Part shown: one piece after another, positions 1 through 11,389 of the stretch | Numbering within the stretch: position 1 is the stretch's first letter | How the letters are laid out: each line of letters starts with the position of its first letter | Assembly: GCA_018881555.1 (NCBI GenBank) | Contig: JACAXG010000054.1 | Coordinates: 3,899,723 to 3,963,722, forward strand | Reading direction: 5' to 3' | DNA: 64,000 bases | Source: Amblyornis subalaris | Taxonomy: Eukaryota > Chordata > Aves > Passeriformes > Ptilonorhynchidae | Notes under the pieces: model-generated | What the model saw: only the letters and a program-made list of their open reading frames with translations | What the model was told of the DNA's origin: nothing | Databases searched by the model: none | Position numbers and translations under genes: made by a program

Positions 1-3000
1 TCTATATATCAAAAATGCCTCCCATTAAAAGTTTGAAGCATTTCAAGCCATGTAGCTTGTCATCTCTCAGACATCCACTCTAATTTTTTGCTCCAAAATG
101 GTTCTAACCCAAGATTTAGTCAAGTAAATTCATGTCTTCTGTCTTCCATCCATATTTGTTTGTTGTCTTCCCATTTTTCCCCTCTGGTCAGCTGCCCTTT
201 TTATTTCATGCTAGTTTTTCCTAGTTTTCATTTTTTAACTTGCAGAATANCAGAAAGAGATAAAAGAGCCCTTGATAGCTCCTCCCGATGACTGTCCTGT
301 GCTGGTGGCTGTGATCAATGTCTCCCAGCTCTCTCTGCACTGGTGAAGCCCCAGCCAGGTCTCAAAACCAGCTGTAAGGGACACAGACCCTGGGGGAGGG
401 AAAGCACCAATTAAAGGATGTAGCAAAGCCTTGAGGAAGTATGTGTCCACAGTACTCACTACAGCACATCCATACATCCATGAACNCTTCTGCTACTAAA
501 GAAAAGGGTCACATTCATTTTATAAGTGGGAAACCCTCACGTGTGATAGGGCATGAAGGATGTGAAGCTTGGTAGCAGAAGATGGAAAAGAGTTGCTGCA
601 TGGGACATGCAGGTAAACAAAACAGCATTAAACACAGAACAAGCAAGTACAGTGAAAGATTCAGACCAGTAGAAATACAGAATTTCAGACAACAAACCTT
701 CTCCAAGCATGGGAAGCATAGCTGATTTTAATAGCATGTGCCAGCATGGTGGAAAAGAGCATGTCGCTTGCACGGAGTAGAACTGGTCTCCTCTCCCTTC
801 CTCAGACCAGCAAGCATTAGCTCTTAACTAGAGGAGCACCAGTACCAGGAGCTTGTGATGAGTTTAACAGAAATAGCATAGCTTGTGGGAGCCAAGTGGA
901 GATTCTTTACAGGTGGGTGTGCACCAGTCTGACCACTCTCTGCCAAGGGCAAATATTTCTTTAGTTCAACAGTCATGAAGTTCGTAGAAACTGTGATGTG
1001 AGCAGAACGTGGCACCTGGACAATTCCTGCCCCTGCCTTTCATGTTGGAAGCAGCCTACCTGAATGTAGTTCTTGCACTGACCTCCCACTATTCCAAGTC
1101 ATCCAGGAAGACCTTAAGGCTGTTTCTACTTCATGCCAGCTTCTGCTCCTCTCCCTCTCGGTTACACCATGTTAACCAAATATCTTCTCTCCACCATACT
1201 AATCTCTCAATTTTGTTTATTATATTTATTATTTTATTCTATTTTTTACTTTTGAGGGTGGCTGAAGAAAGGAGGGCTGGAACACACAGAGATCATGCCA
1301 GAGTATACCTCAGAAGTCAGTCAGTGTAACTAAAATCAGCATGATTTTTTTGAATCAGCATGGATATTTTTTAAATATCCAGTTGTTTCAAAAAACCTAT
1401 AGTCAGGAAGCCTTTTTAAGCTCCTTCTGTTCAAATTTGAGACTTTCATTTTGGGAAGGAAATTGAAAAGATAAGGGGCCTTTGAAGTAGATGATGCAAG
1501 TCTTCATCTTACAGTGAAAATGTGGATTCTGTCATTTCAGAGACTAGAACCGTGTCCAATGTGGTTTCAAAAAAGGTCTTCTTACACTAAAATAATTTTC
1601 CTAATCCTTTCCTCTGTCTTTCAGCCCTTAGTAAAACGTGCACCATAAACAAACNTTGTGTGCACTTATTTGATTAAATGCTACCATTTCTGCCAATGAA
1701 GAATTTCCAGAATGGTCTAATCTGCAGAAAAAGTAGCTCACCAACATTAAAGCTTGTTTGATACTTGGACTGCACTTGCAAATGTTTTTAGCCTATGTTG
1801 GCTACAAATTCTTGTCCTACGCCAATGCCTTTTTTCCTAAATTTCTGCTGAAATTTGTACAGAATCTTTGCCCCAAATGACAGCTGGGTTTTTATACAGA
1901 CAAATGGCTTTGAGCAAAAGAAAACTTATTTAGAAATTACTGCTAATGCATATAGTAAAGCTGTCCAGGTTCTCAAATGTCTTCTTAGTGTCCTCTTTAT
2001 AAGNAATGTCAGAGACTTTCACAAAACACTTCTTTTGAGCAATATATCAAGGTCTGTATTTCCCTACAGTAAGGAAATTATCTTTTCAGCTTTAGAAAGT
2101 GTGCTGGCTTCATGTGTCTAAGTCAGTGGAAGCCGTCCTAGCCATAATGAATAGGTATAAAGATGTAGTCTAAAACAGGATTCTTAGATGTTTTTCAAAC
2201 ACATACCAATAAAAACAATGCACTTTTAAAAAGATAAAATGTTTCCTGATGAGTTTTACATTTTGCTTTTTATAAAATATTCCTGAAGACTGTAAAGTGC
2301 TCTTAATCATAATTTTAGTGCAGCTCCTTAAAAACCACATGCAGCCATCTCAAACTTTTCAATAATGCATTCCTGTCAGGTTTAATGTTTTGTTACTGAG
2401 CAGTAATGTCTGATTCAGAAGTACAAATGCATATCTATTTGATGATGCGAAGATTTAAGGAAGGCTTCTTCAGGATACCAAGTTCACCATAATATAATAA
2501 AAAAGAAATCTCAGACGTCCTTTATGAGTACAGAAGCTGTCTGGTAAAGTCATAAAAAGAATATTACTGTACAAAAGGCAGGGATTTTATAGTGTTCAGC
2601 CAAATTGCACAGTTTCAATTTAAATGAATATTTGCATAGCAGTGTTCTACTCTAAATAAAACACTTAATGTCTGAACACTTTCTGCCAGTTTTCCACAAG
2701 AGTTCTTTTCCTTTTTATCCTATTCTATAATGCATAGAATGCCCACTTGATGACCTTCTCAGGGCTTGCTTTGGAAGACTTTCCAAAGGAGGAGAAGGAG
2801 ACAGGAGAAAGGTATCTGTATGGCAGTAGTGGTGTAGCTGTCTTACCTTTTTTGCTGAGTTGCAGTGATGAATAGAAGAGCATGGTGTTTTGCTGTAGAC
2901 ACTCAAGTCTTCAGTTCTCCAAAAGCAAAAGTCAGTAGGTGCAATAACCTGTCCTCTGAGACAACAAGTATTCAAAACCTATTATTTCAAAAGTTACTAC

Positions 3001-4239
3001 CAAAAGGTGTCCTGCCATTTATACAAGCATGACATCGGGGAGCTGTGCAGTGTCTTGGACACTGCAAGCTATTTAAGAGAAAGAAATTCCCTCCGTGGTT
3101 CTGCTACCTTGGTAATCAGTATGGGACCATCAGAGTTAAAATCAATGGTTCATGTAGCTTGATGTAGGTAGCCAGGCTTTTAAAATTAAACGCTATAATA
3201 TGTACATACCCTGTCTTGGCTGAACTCATGATGTAGAACACAGAATCTGTGCACTGGCCTGTATGGCATATCAGCGTGGGTTACGTATTCAATATGAAGT
3301 TTTAGTTACAAATTCATGGGTCAACTTCTGTCTTGATTCAGACCTTCTTACTCTTCACAATTTCTTTGAACTTAGATGTGGTGCAAAATAAAGCTTTTGA
3401 AGAAACCAGAAAAGCAAATCTGTTAAAATTTGGAGTTATAATTCACCTTCTGACATGACTACTGTTCACCAGAATAGCTTTTACAAATTGCCTTGTGCAT
3501 TGATCTTGCATTCTAAAATACAAATTCCTAAAAATGCAAACATTTAAAACTTCCTGTACAGCTGCAATATCAGTTAAAGTGCAGTTAAGGTTTCATTGTT
3601 GCCAATAGCTTCTAATTATTCTGTAAAAGACTATGCATACATTGAAATAAGTAAATGAAGCCCAAGATAACTCAATTGCACTGCTTCTGGTAGACTTCNT
3701 CTTCTCTATTACTTTGTATGAATTTATTTCTGAAATACTGAATGGCTTTCAGGACTTCCTGGCAAAAAAGAATGTACCCGTGTCAAGGTTTCTCTTGGCA
3801 GAGTGACTAGTATGAGGGCCATTGCTGTATGATGGCTGTTAAGTGGTCAGCAGCACTTAAAAGGGTCCATGGTTCTGATGTCTTGATTTTGCTACTCACT
3901 CAGCATTGCGAGGGGTGTATGGAAATCTTTATAGCTCAGAGACAGCTGGTAAAATCTTGTGGTCTGTCTTCATTTAGCTTGTGGTACCTTTAAAACACTC
4001 CTCCAGATGAATGAAGACAGCACAAATAAAAAATCAATGTTGTGTTAGGGCTATCTTGGCATTCCAAGTGCAGCACTTGCATCTGTGAGATTATTTAACT
4101 GGCAGCCATATCCAGACTGTGTTGCATGGATTTAAAACAGATAGCATATCACACTGGATTGAAAAGAGAGAGCATATCACAGATCATTAGATGTATCACA
4201 TTGTGGCATTCTCTGAGATTTTTTGCTTGGCGTTTCAAG

Positions 4240-4583
4240 TTAAAAAGAGGTCTGCGTATTAAAAATTGACTGACTACTGACTACTGGAAAAAAATGACTC
4301 CAGCGACTACCAGTGACCTGACCTTGTAGGTTGTGCTGGCATTTTGCTCTCCGTCCGATTGTAGTTCGCAGATAAAAGTCCTCTGTTGTAGCCTGGCCTG
4401 GGCTCTGCTTTCTGCCTGTAGTGCAGGGGTCCAGGATCGTAGGGATCACTTGGCTGGGTCGCAGTGCATTTCTTCGTGGGAATCTGATGTCCCATTGTTC
4501 TGGGTTCGTGAGTTTTCGTCCCTGGAGGCAGTCCAAGCCTTCACGGCAATCCGATGTTCCAATGTCCCTGTTCGGGCGCCAGA
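4240..4583 (-). mobile_element. Truncated retroviral leader with primer-binding site
   Basis: Positions 4564-4581 on the minus strand read TGGCGCCCGAACAGGGAC, the classic primer-binding site for a lysine tRNA. About 320 bases of moderately GC-rich sequence follow in the viral direction before the sequence becomes ordinary AT-rich DNA near 4240. A 150-codon open frame on the minus strand covers leader and LTR (4240-4692), and a 62-codon one starts at 4495, but neither shows a matrix, capsid or zinc-knuckle motif that I recognise. No gag, pol or env follows to the left, so the copy is a 5' LTR plus leader fragment, cut off by deletion or rearrangement. The left boundary is approximate. Confidence 0.7.
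4564..4581 (-). promoter_or_regulatory. Retroviral primer-binding site (tRNA-Lys type)
   Basis: The 18 bases are, on the minus strand, an exact match to the lysine-tRNA primer-binding site known from lentiviruses and many beta-retroviruses. The spacing of two bases from the LTR CA end is the normal arrangement. It is an old, non-functional remnant within a truncated element. Confidence 0.85.
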
Positions 4584-5040
4584 TGTGTTGATGGAGAGAT
4601 ACAGAGTTCCAAGGCAGGTGCGAAGGAGAGTGAGTTTTATTACAAAAACCAAGTCTTTTTAAGCAGTTAGTCTTTATTAGAATACATACCATTGAAACAC
4701 AACAAACAATAATTCAACCAGTCACCATAAGCCACGAGGTGATCATGCGAAAGTTATGTAACTTGTTTTTTCTACTTCTAAGTTAGTTGAATTGGTTTCC
4801 AGAGGCCTTTTTACTTAGCTAAAGTAACAGAAGTGAACCATGATTTTATAAGAGTAACAAGGCCTTCATTTTGCAAGGTTTTACCTATCCGCAACAAATG
4901 ACTACTTTCAAAGAAAAAAAAACCACAACAGTATTTCAGGGTTATCTCTGTCACTCTCCTATTGACTGTTTTAGGAAACTAAAACCCAAGCAACCAATCA
5001 AAATCTTGTAAAGATCATCCAATTACGCCCAAACAACTCA
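4584..5040 (-). mobile_element. Endogenous retrovirus LTR, antisense, next to a tRNA-Lys-type primer-binding site
   Basis: Read on the minus strand, this is a complete-looking LTR of about 457 bp. Its ends form short inverted repeats (TGAGTTG at the 5' end, CAACACA at the 3' end). It has a TATAAAA box (+ strand 4844-4850), two AATAAA polyadenylation signals (+ strand 4673-4678 and 4636-4641) and CCAAT-type motifs in U3. Two bases beyond its CA end lies an 18-base primer-binding site complementary to tRNA-Lys, which fixes the orientation and the 3' boundary. The 5' boundary at 5040 is chosen because it gives the best terminal inverted repeat; 5034 is an alternative. No target-site duplication is evident because the other side is truncated. 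The family is not named; the Lys primer suggests a beta-retrovirus-like (ERVK-type) element. Confidence 0.8.
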
Positions 5041-8006
5041 TTAAAAAAAATTCAAGGAAGTGTTAATGTAACTCTGTTTCTATAAATGTTGAGATTTTCT
5101 AAATATGAGGGAAATTTAAAATGGTAGTTTAAAGTCTTGAATCCACAGTATATAAAAGCTTTCCTCAGTGTACCTTTTGGTTCTTACAATGAAGCCTGGA
5201 TGGAGTCTTAAATGGATAATGTCTACCTTAATACTTAGGGCTTGAAGGCTTTCAAAATCCCAAAACTTGAAAACAATTCTTGTTAGGAACCAAGTTAATG
5301 CCAGTAAAGACAGTGAAAACATCAAGTACGGTTAAGAGATGGATAAAGTCACATCTGGGGCTGAAATAAGCTGGTATAACATATGAATTTATATCAGCTA
5401 CACAGCTGAGGTTTTGGTCCTTTATTGTCAAAGTCAAAAGAAGTAAAGCAATGTGGAAGAACTGATGTGATAGAACACACAAAAAAAAGATATTTTAAGG
5501 GCTAAGTTTCTTGCCTGCAGAGTAAATCACCCTCTATATCCTTAAGTCTTTGACTGCGCCTTTCTTTTGCAAGGTGATCTTTCTTGCCTACTGCAGAAGT
5601 TTGAAAAAAGACAGATTGCTCTAGCTGATTCTGCACCAATTCCGTCCTGAAATCTAAGCCATTATGTGTCCTACCTGCAACAAAAGACAAAATGACGCTT
5701 TTTTGCTGTATAAAACCCTAATGTTTATCCTCACCCTTACATGATCTCTCTCTTTCAAAACAGTCATTAGGTAATGGTTCCAGAAGATATGATAAAAATT
5801 TTCCAGTCCCCTGTGGAGTTTCAATATTTTTCTCTGATTTTATAGTGCATGAGCTTCTCCAGGGAATGCCTCCACAGTCCTAGGAGTGGGACAGAAACTA
5901 TTACAAGAGGGTTATGTGTAAGGCTGGGAGGCTCCAAAAAGAGCAGAGGCGTCTAGATGGGACAGTGCCAAAAGTTCAGAAAACTTGCGGGACTGTAACA
6001 ACAGCCTTTTGAGGCCAGGGAAAAAAAAAAAAAAGAAAAAAAAATCTCTTCATCAAAAGAGAGTCATCAAATGGAATGGTTGAAATGATGCAACCTGTGT
6101 TTTTTGTCATGTCCAACACCTTGGGAATCTCTGGGGAAAACACTCTAAAACCTAGCTAAAACTTAGCACAAGTCCTGCAGGAGGTGGAGATTCAGGGAGG
6201 TGCAATGATTCAGAAATTAACTTCTTTTCATTTTCTACAGGTACTCTGTGTAATTTGAAAGGACTGTAGTCTGTATTCAATAGGGCTTTCCAGGTGTAAA
6301 TATAATAAACCAAATAATTCTTCCATCAGTTATTTCTTTTGAGCGCTCTTCCCAAGACAGTGTTCTGTGCACAAGGGGATTTCTGTAATAATTACTCCTG
6401 GGAACCCAGTGGAATAAGTGGTAATTACACTATCTAAACACAGAAATAGATCCTTTTGCCCTTGGTTCCAAAACTAATAGGAAGCCTTACTCCAAATTTC
6501 TAAGCGTTTTTTATTTTTCATATTCTTGCAGCACTGCAAGATTGAAGATACACACAGGGTTGCACAGACTTTCTTGCTCTGCAGCTTATAAGAACCACCT
6601 GTCTCATAACTGGTATAATAAACAGTTGCTGTACTCTTGGGTTCCTTTCCTCAGCTGCAGAGAAGGGATAGCAGATGTTCTGCAAAATGAAGTCCTTCAT
6701 GATTATGGGATTGCTCAAAGGGCCATAATACCTACCCACCCCCAAGANAATGAGTCAGTCAAGCAAGCTGGAATACTATTCCTATTTCCTATCAGCACAA
6801 ATGGAAATCATAACACTGTTAGTAAACCATGCCACCAAATGGAGGCAAAGAATCAGACGCAAAACTGGCAGAGGAAATTGATACCTGTGATGTGAGAGAG
6901 ATCATATGTAGAGCACCAAGGAGAGAAAAGGTTCCATTGTACAAAAGGCCCACCTTCACCATCTGGTACATTTGCCAACTAGAGGGTCTTGGCTAAAGGC
7001 TAGAAGAATGAAAATGTTGAAAAAGCTAAAAGGCAGGCTGAGATCTTGGAGACAGTATGTACTATTAGAACTAATAGTTCTACTATTCTAGAAGGTCTAC
7101 TCAGAATCACTTCACAACATTCTACTCCTTCACAATTATGTACTAACTTTCCCACTTAGTACAGAAAAATGGTTCATCTCATCGGAGTGACTTGCTGAAT
7201 TAAAGATTCTAAATTTTTTTTTTTGTGCCTTGGACCAAGGCACCAAATATAAACCCTGTGTCTACTCAGTCTCTAAATATAGCCAAGAATTAAGATATTC
7301 CTGCTTCTGCATCCTAAATAATCTAATGGAATCAATTACTGTTTTGCGTAGATGACATCTGGTATTTGCAAATAAAACATGAAACATGAAATCCAACCAA
7401 AATAAGCATGAAACTAAAATTTCCACCCATCCTCAGTAAACGTATTACAGTTTGCATCACAGGGTGGTTTTTTGATATTTCTTATAGGCTTCAGCTTAGA
7501 AGCTCTCTGAGACAATGTAATACAAGCAGAGGAAGAGGGCTGATGACTTTGATTTCAGCCAGTGGTTAAGCTGCTGGAGTGAACACTTTGTGCATTCCCT
7601 GAGAACATTGTCCCATTGCTTGAATTTTCAGCCTCACGCTTTTGTTGATCAGCGCACCAGTCATGCCAAGCAAAATCATTTTGTTTGCATTGTGAGACAC
7701 AGCAAGGTTCAGAGTGGATACCAATGTCAGCTATGGAAAGGACAGAATCTGAAATGGATTAAATACAACATTTTTCCACTGTGCCAGTAAGATCTTTCCC
7801 CATTATATTTTGAAGCTAAGGATAGTCCCACTACATAGTATCCACGTTTACAACCCATTTTAAAATACACCCCATTGCAGCAGTTCTCTGGCATTGCAGT
7901 TAGTGCTTTACCATACATTTTTTACTAGGGCCAGAATGCAAACTCTCCTTGGATGTGCATATAGGATTTTGAGGAGTTGCTCGCACCACCTTCCTTTATT
8001 CCTTCC

Positions 8007-8216
8007 TTAGGAAAAAAATTCTTTACTGTGAGAATGGTGAGGCACTGGAAAACGTTGCCCAGAGAAGTTGTGGATGCCCCATCACTGGCCAGCTTAGATG
8101 GGGCATTGAGCAACCTGGTCGAGTGAAAGGTGTCCCTGCCCATAACTAGATGATCTTTAGGGTCCCTTCCAACCCAGGGCATTCTATGGTTCTATGACTC
8201 CATGATTCTTTTCTTT
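8007..8216 (+). mobile_element. CR1 LINE, 3' end
   Basis: The stretch reads through the typical CR1 3' region: 'gtgaggcactggaa', 'gttgcccagagaagttgtgg', 'gatgatctttagggtccctt' and the tail 'ttctatggttctatgactcc', a degenerate copy of the 8-bp tandem tail. Orientation is plus. It is 5'-truncated, as CR1 copies usually are, and clearly diverged. CR1 is the dominant LINE of birds and other sauropsids. Confidence 0.9.
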
Positions 8217-9554
8217 CTTTTCTTGCTTTCTTTTTCAAATACAGCCTAAATAGATAAATATAACTGTACCTGCAATCAAGGATTGTCCTCTTCCTTCTCC
8301 AAGTAATGTTTGGCCACAAAGAGGATGAGTTATGTGCCTCCCCATACTCCAGAGCAGTCAGAGTGTAGCAAAGCAAGCAGCCCTGCTCTCAAGTCTGGCT
8401 AGGCTGGCTCTGAGCAGCCTTGGAGGAAGCCATTTCTCCTGAACTGCTCTACAATAGAGAGCCATGTTTCCTCACAACTTTCTGTCCTTGCAAACCTCTG
8501 AAAGAGCTGGCCATGGCAGTCCATACCAAAAGATGCATGCTGGAGAATTTTAAGTTGTTGAGGCTGCTGGGCAGGACTGAAGGTGTGAACCATTCCTGTG
8601 AAACCCCACTTCTGACTCTGCCCCTCTCTGCCATGTTCTGTGTGTTGGGAACTGCAGTTGCAGATTTTACCTTTCTGCAGCTGCACAATTCCCACCTATT
8701 CCACCATCACTTGCTGACAGTGTGAGCAGGAATGGAGGAAAATGATCCCCACATTTTCTGTGCCTGCCTGATGTTCTGTTTTCTCCCTTGCTCTGGTCCA
8801 AGTGCTCACATCTTCCCAAGGTAAACAAGACAGGGACTTGAAGCAAGTTAAAACTAATTTTTTTTCTTTCTCCTCTGCATTAAATTTAAGTCATGCCTAC
8901 TCTTTTATCCAATTTGCCAGGTACCTGCACAAATGCTGCTGCCAACACAGAGAAGAGGACAGCTCAGGTGAGGGAATGAGTGACTGTGAGCTGTGCAGGA
9001 GAAAAGGGAGAAGGATGTTTATATAAGTGGCAGCAGCATCTTGTGGAGTGTTAAAGTTGTTGTGAAACTACAGCAAAGTCACCAACTGTCATCATCGTGT
9101 CTGAATGGATAACCTTCGTCCTGTCCCCTTTATTTATAGTGCAACATATTCTAGCCATAGTACATTGTTTATATATAGCAAAGATTGTGTCAGAAATGCT
9201 TGATTTCAGGTACACAGGTGGAATGAACGGGATTACATTACCCAAATACCCGAATATGGGTAATTTGACCAGTTTCTGAAACTAATAAAATTTTGAGGTT
9301 TTTTTTTTGTTATACAAATGTTCTCTATCTTACTTAAAAGAAACAAATGTTCTGTCTGAAAATACCTGGCTTTATTTCGTTTAACCATAGTCATTGCACT
9401 TGCTGAAGCAAATACCATTCACAGCATGACACAGCTATCTATGAAATAATTTAACTGTGTCATGCGCAGTCAGCAGAAGTGCAGCACTGTAATTTGGAGA
9501 AAGTGACTTCATACTGTCACACTGTCTGAGCTACATATTTTGCTGCAACACATT

Positions 9555-9670
9555 TTCCTTCCTTCCTTCCCTCCTTCCTTCCTTCCTTCCTTCCTTCCTT
9601 CCTTCCTTCCTTCCTTCCTCCCTTCCTTCCTCCCTTCCTTCCTCCCTTCCTTCCTCCCTTCCTTCCTTCC
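9555..9670. repeat. Compound (TTCC)n microsatellite
   Basis: About 116 bases of pure pyrimidine on the + strand. The left part is (CCTT)n; the right part alternates with CTCC at 12-base spacing, giving a secondary unit CCTTCCTTCCTC repeated about four times. Opposite-strand open frames rich in G-R-K-E repeats are an artefact of this repeat. Confidence 0.97.
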
Positions 9671-11245
9671 TATTGTAAATATATGGGCAGTGGTCCAGTT
9701 ATGCCAGAGCATCCCTTGTTAACAACACATTTACGTTTGACAAGAAAAAAAAAGGGTGTGGGTTTTGTTTATATGTCATTTTAATCTTCAAGAGCAGCTG
9801 TAAACATAAGGAGTAATATCAATAGCAGAAGCAGATGCACCCACCATGGGTAGTTAAATGGTTCTTCATTGTTTAATTTGACTAAACACTTCACAAATTA
9901 CTTGATTCTACTCAGTGACAGTGTACATGGAAAAGATAGCTATGCAAGAAGCTGAAATAACCACCAACCTTGAGTTTCGGGGCATGCATTTGAGTTCTGA
10001 AGCTTAGTATCCTTGCTGCATGGTGTTGTGTGTAAGCTGTCTAAAAGGACACTATTGCAGAATAAAAACTTAAGGAGCTTTAGCAACCATGTAAATGAAA
10101 GCTCTCACAGCTGCTGCTTGAAAGCATGTAGAAGGAGTGGCACATCTCTTGTTCGTCTGTGCNTGGTGTATCCAGGTGGCAAGTCAACCACGGTTTGCCT
10201 TTCCCCTGCACTCCTGGCTGTAGCAGGCTGCCCTGGGAGTGTAGAGCACAGTGCATGCTGCTCACACCAGGCCATCTCTACCCACTTCTGTTTTAAATCA
10301 GGCTCCTCCCCACAGTAATCTGTTAGTACTTTTTCAAAGGCAAAAGTACTAAATTTATTCTATTTATGTATTTGTACTAGCCATTACTCTGGGAAACGTA
10401 GAGTTGTTGTACAAAGATGTGAGCCATTAGAAGGACCCTGACATTTAAAGCCTCCTAAATAATGTAACTTAGCAATAAATGTTTAACTTCTTTTGAAAAC
10501 TAGATAATGCATGGTATACTACTTCCATCTGCATATTTCAGTTCACTGGGAGGAAAAAAATCTTGGCCTAATAAAACNTGGTAAAAACTGGCAACGAGCA
10601 AGAGAAAATCTGTGACCAGAAAATGGTCTCAAAGCTGGAAAAGTATTTCAGAAGTACATGTTTATTATCCATTTTATTTACAGAGAATAACTCTTCAGTA
10701 GCAAGCCTCTCAGTTATGACATATAACAATCTTGGCTCTTATCAGACAGCTATTAGTGCCCATGATATAATATCACTTACATCAGTTTCATTGGTCCAGC
10801 ATTGACTAAAGAAGTCGAAAAGTGAAAAAGATCAGTTTCCAGCTGATGTTTAAATTGAATAACCATCCCTCTGCATTTTTAGTACAACGAAAAGAGCTGT
10901 GATAGTCTTATGGTAAGGAACAGCTCAGTCTCTACCACGTGCTACACAAGCTGTGTGGCTTGCTGTTAAAAACAGTAATAATAAACAGCCCTTTGAATCC
11001 AGCCAAAGCAGTAAGAATTGGAGTGATTCAACAGCACAGGAGTGTGAGCTTGCTACTAAAATGTGGTCTTCTGGAAACTGCTTGTAACACAATAGAACTA
11101 TTACTTGGCCAGCTCAGTTGATGGTCATGTGCTTTTGTTGCCATGAGCTGTGAGAATCAGTTGAGTCAGAGATTGCTGTAGAAATGTGAATGTAATTTAT
11201 GACAGTAGTAATAAATGTACATCTCTTATGTCTGTGTTCTTATAG

Positions 11246-11389
11246 CCACTTGGGCACTGAAGTAGCTGACATGAGAAAGAGGCAGCAGTCACAAAATGAA
11301 GGAACATCAGCTGTGTCTCAAGCACCTGGAAACCAAAGGCCCAACAACACATGTTGCTTTTGTTGGTGCTGTTGCTGCAGCTGTTCATG
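11246..11389 (+). CDS. RGS17: RGS17 exon with start codon (coding 11271-11389)
   Basis: An acceptor (ttcttatag) ends at 11245, 25 bases of 5' UTR follow, and the ATG is at 11271. The exon encodes residues 1-39, including most of the cysteine string, and ends after two bases of codon 40 at a consensus-like donor (gtatgt at 11390). An apparent open-frame extension beyond 11389 is intron read-through. Confidence 0.95.

Larger units (their letters stand above)
1..11245. other. Non-coding DNA 5' of the first RGS17 coding exon (probably intron 1)
   Basis: AT-rich sequence with no open frame that resembles a known protein. It contains an antisense retroviral LTR plus leader near 4.2-5.0 kb, a CR1 3' end near 8.0-8.2 kb and a TTCC microsatellite near 9.6 kb. 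RGS17 is known to have an untranslated first exon far upstream. No CpG island or first exon is recognisable here, so the stretch is most likely intron 1 of RGS17, which is inferred from the downstream gene. Short ORFs in this region are dispersed and unconserved in appearance. Confidence 0.6.

Noticed and set aside
4240..4692. 150-codon minus-strand frame as a possible retroviral Gag
   Set aside because: It spans LTR and leader, including the primer-binding site. No matrix, capsid or zinc-knuckle motif was recognised.
9509..9722. Open frames with repeated G-R-K-E or S-F-L-P units
   Set aside because: Direct translation of the TTCC microsatellite.
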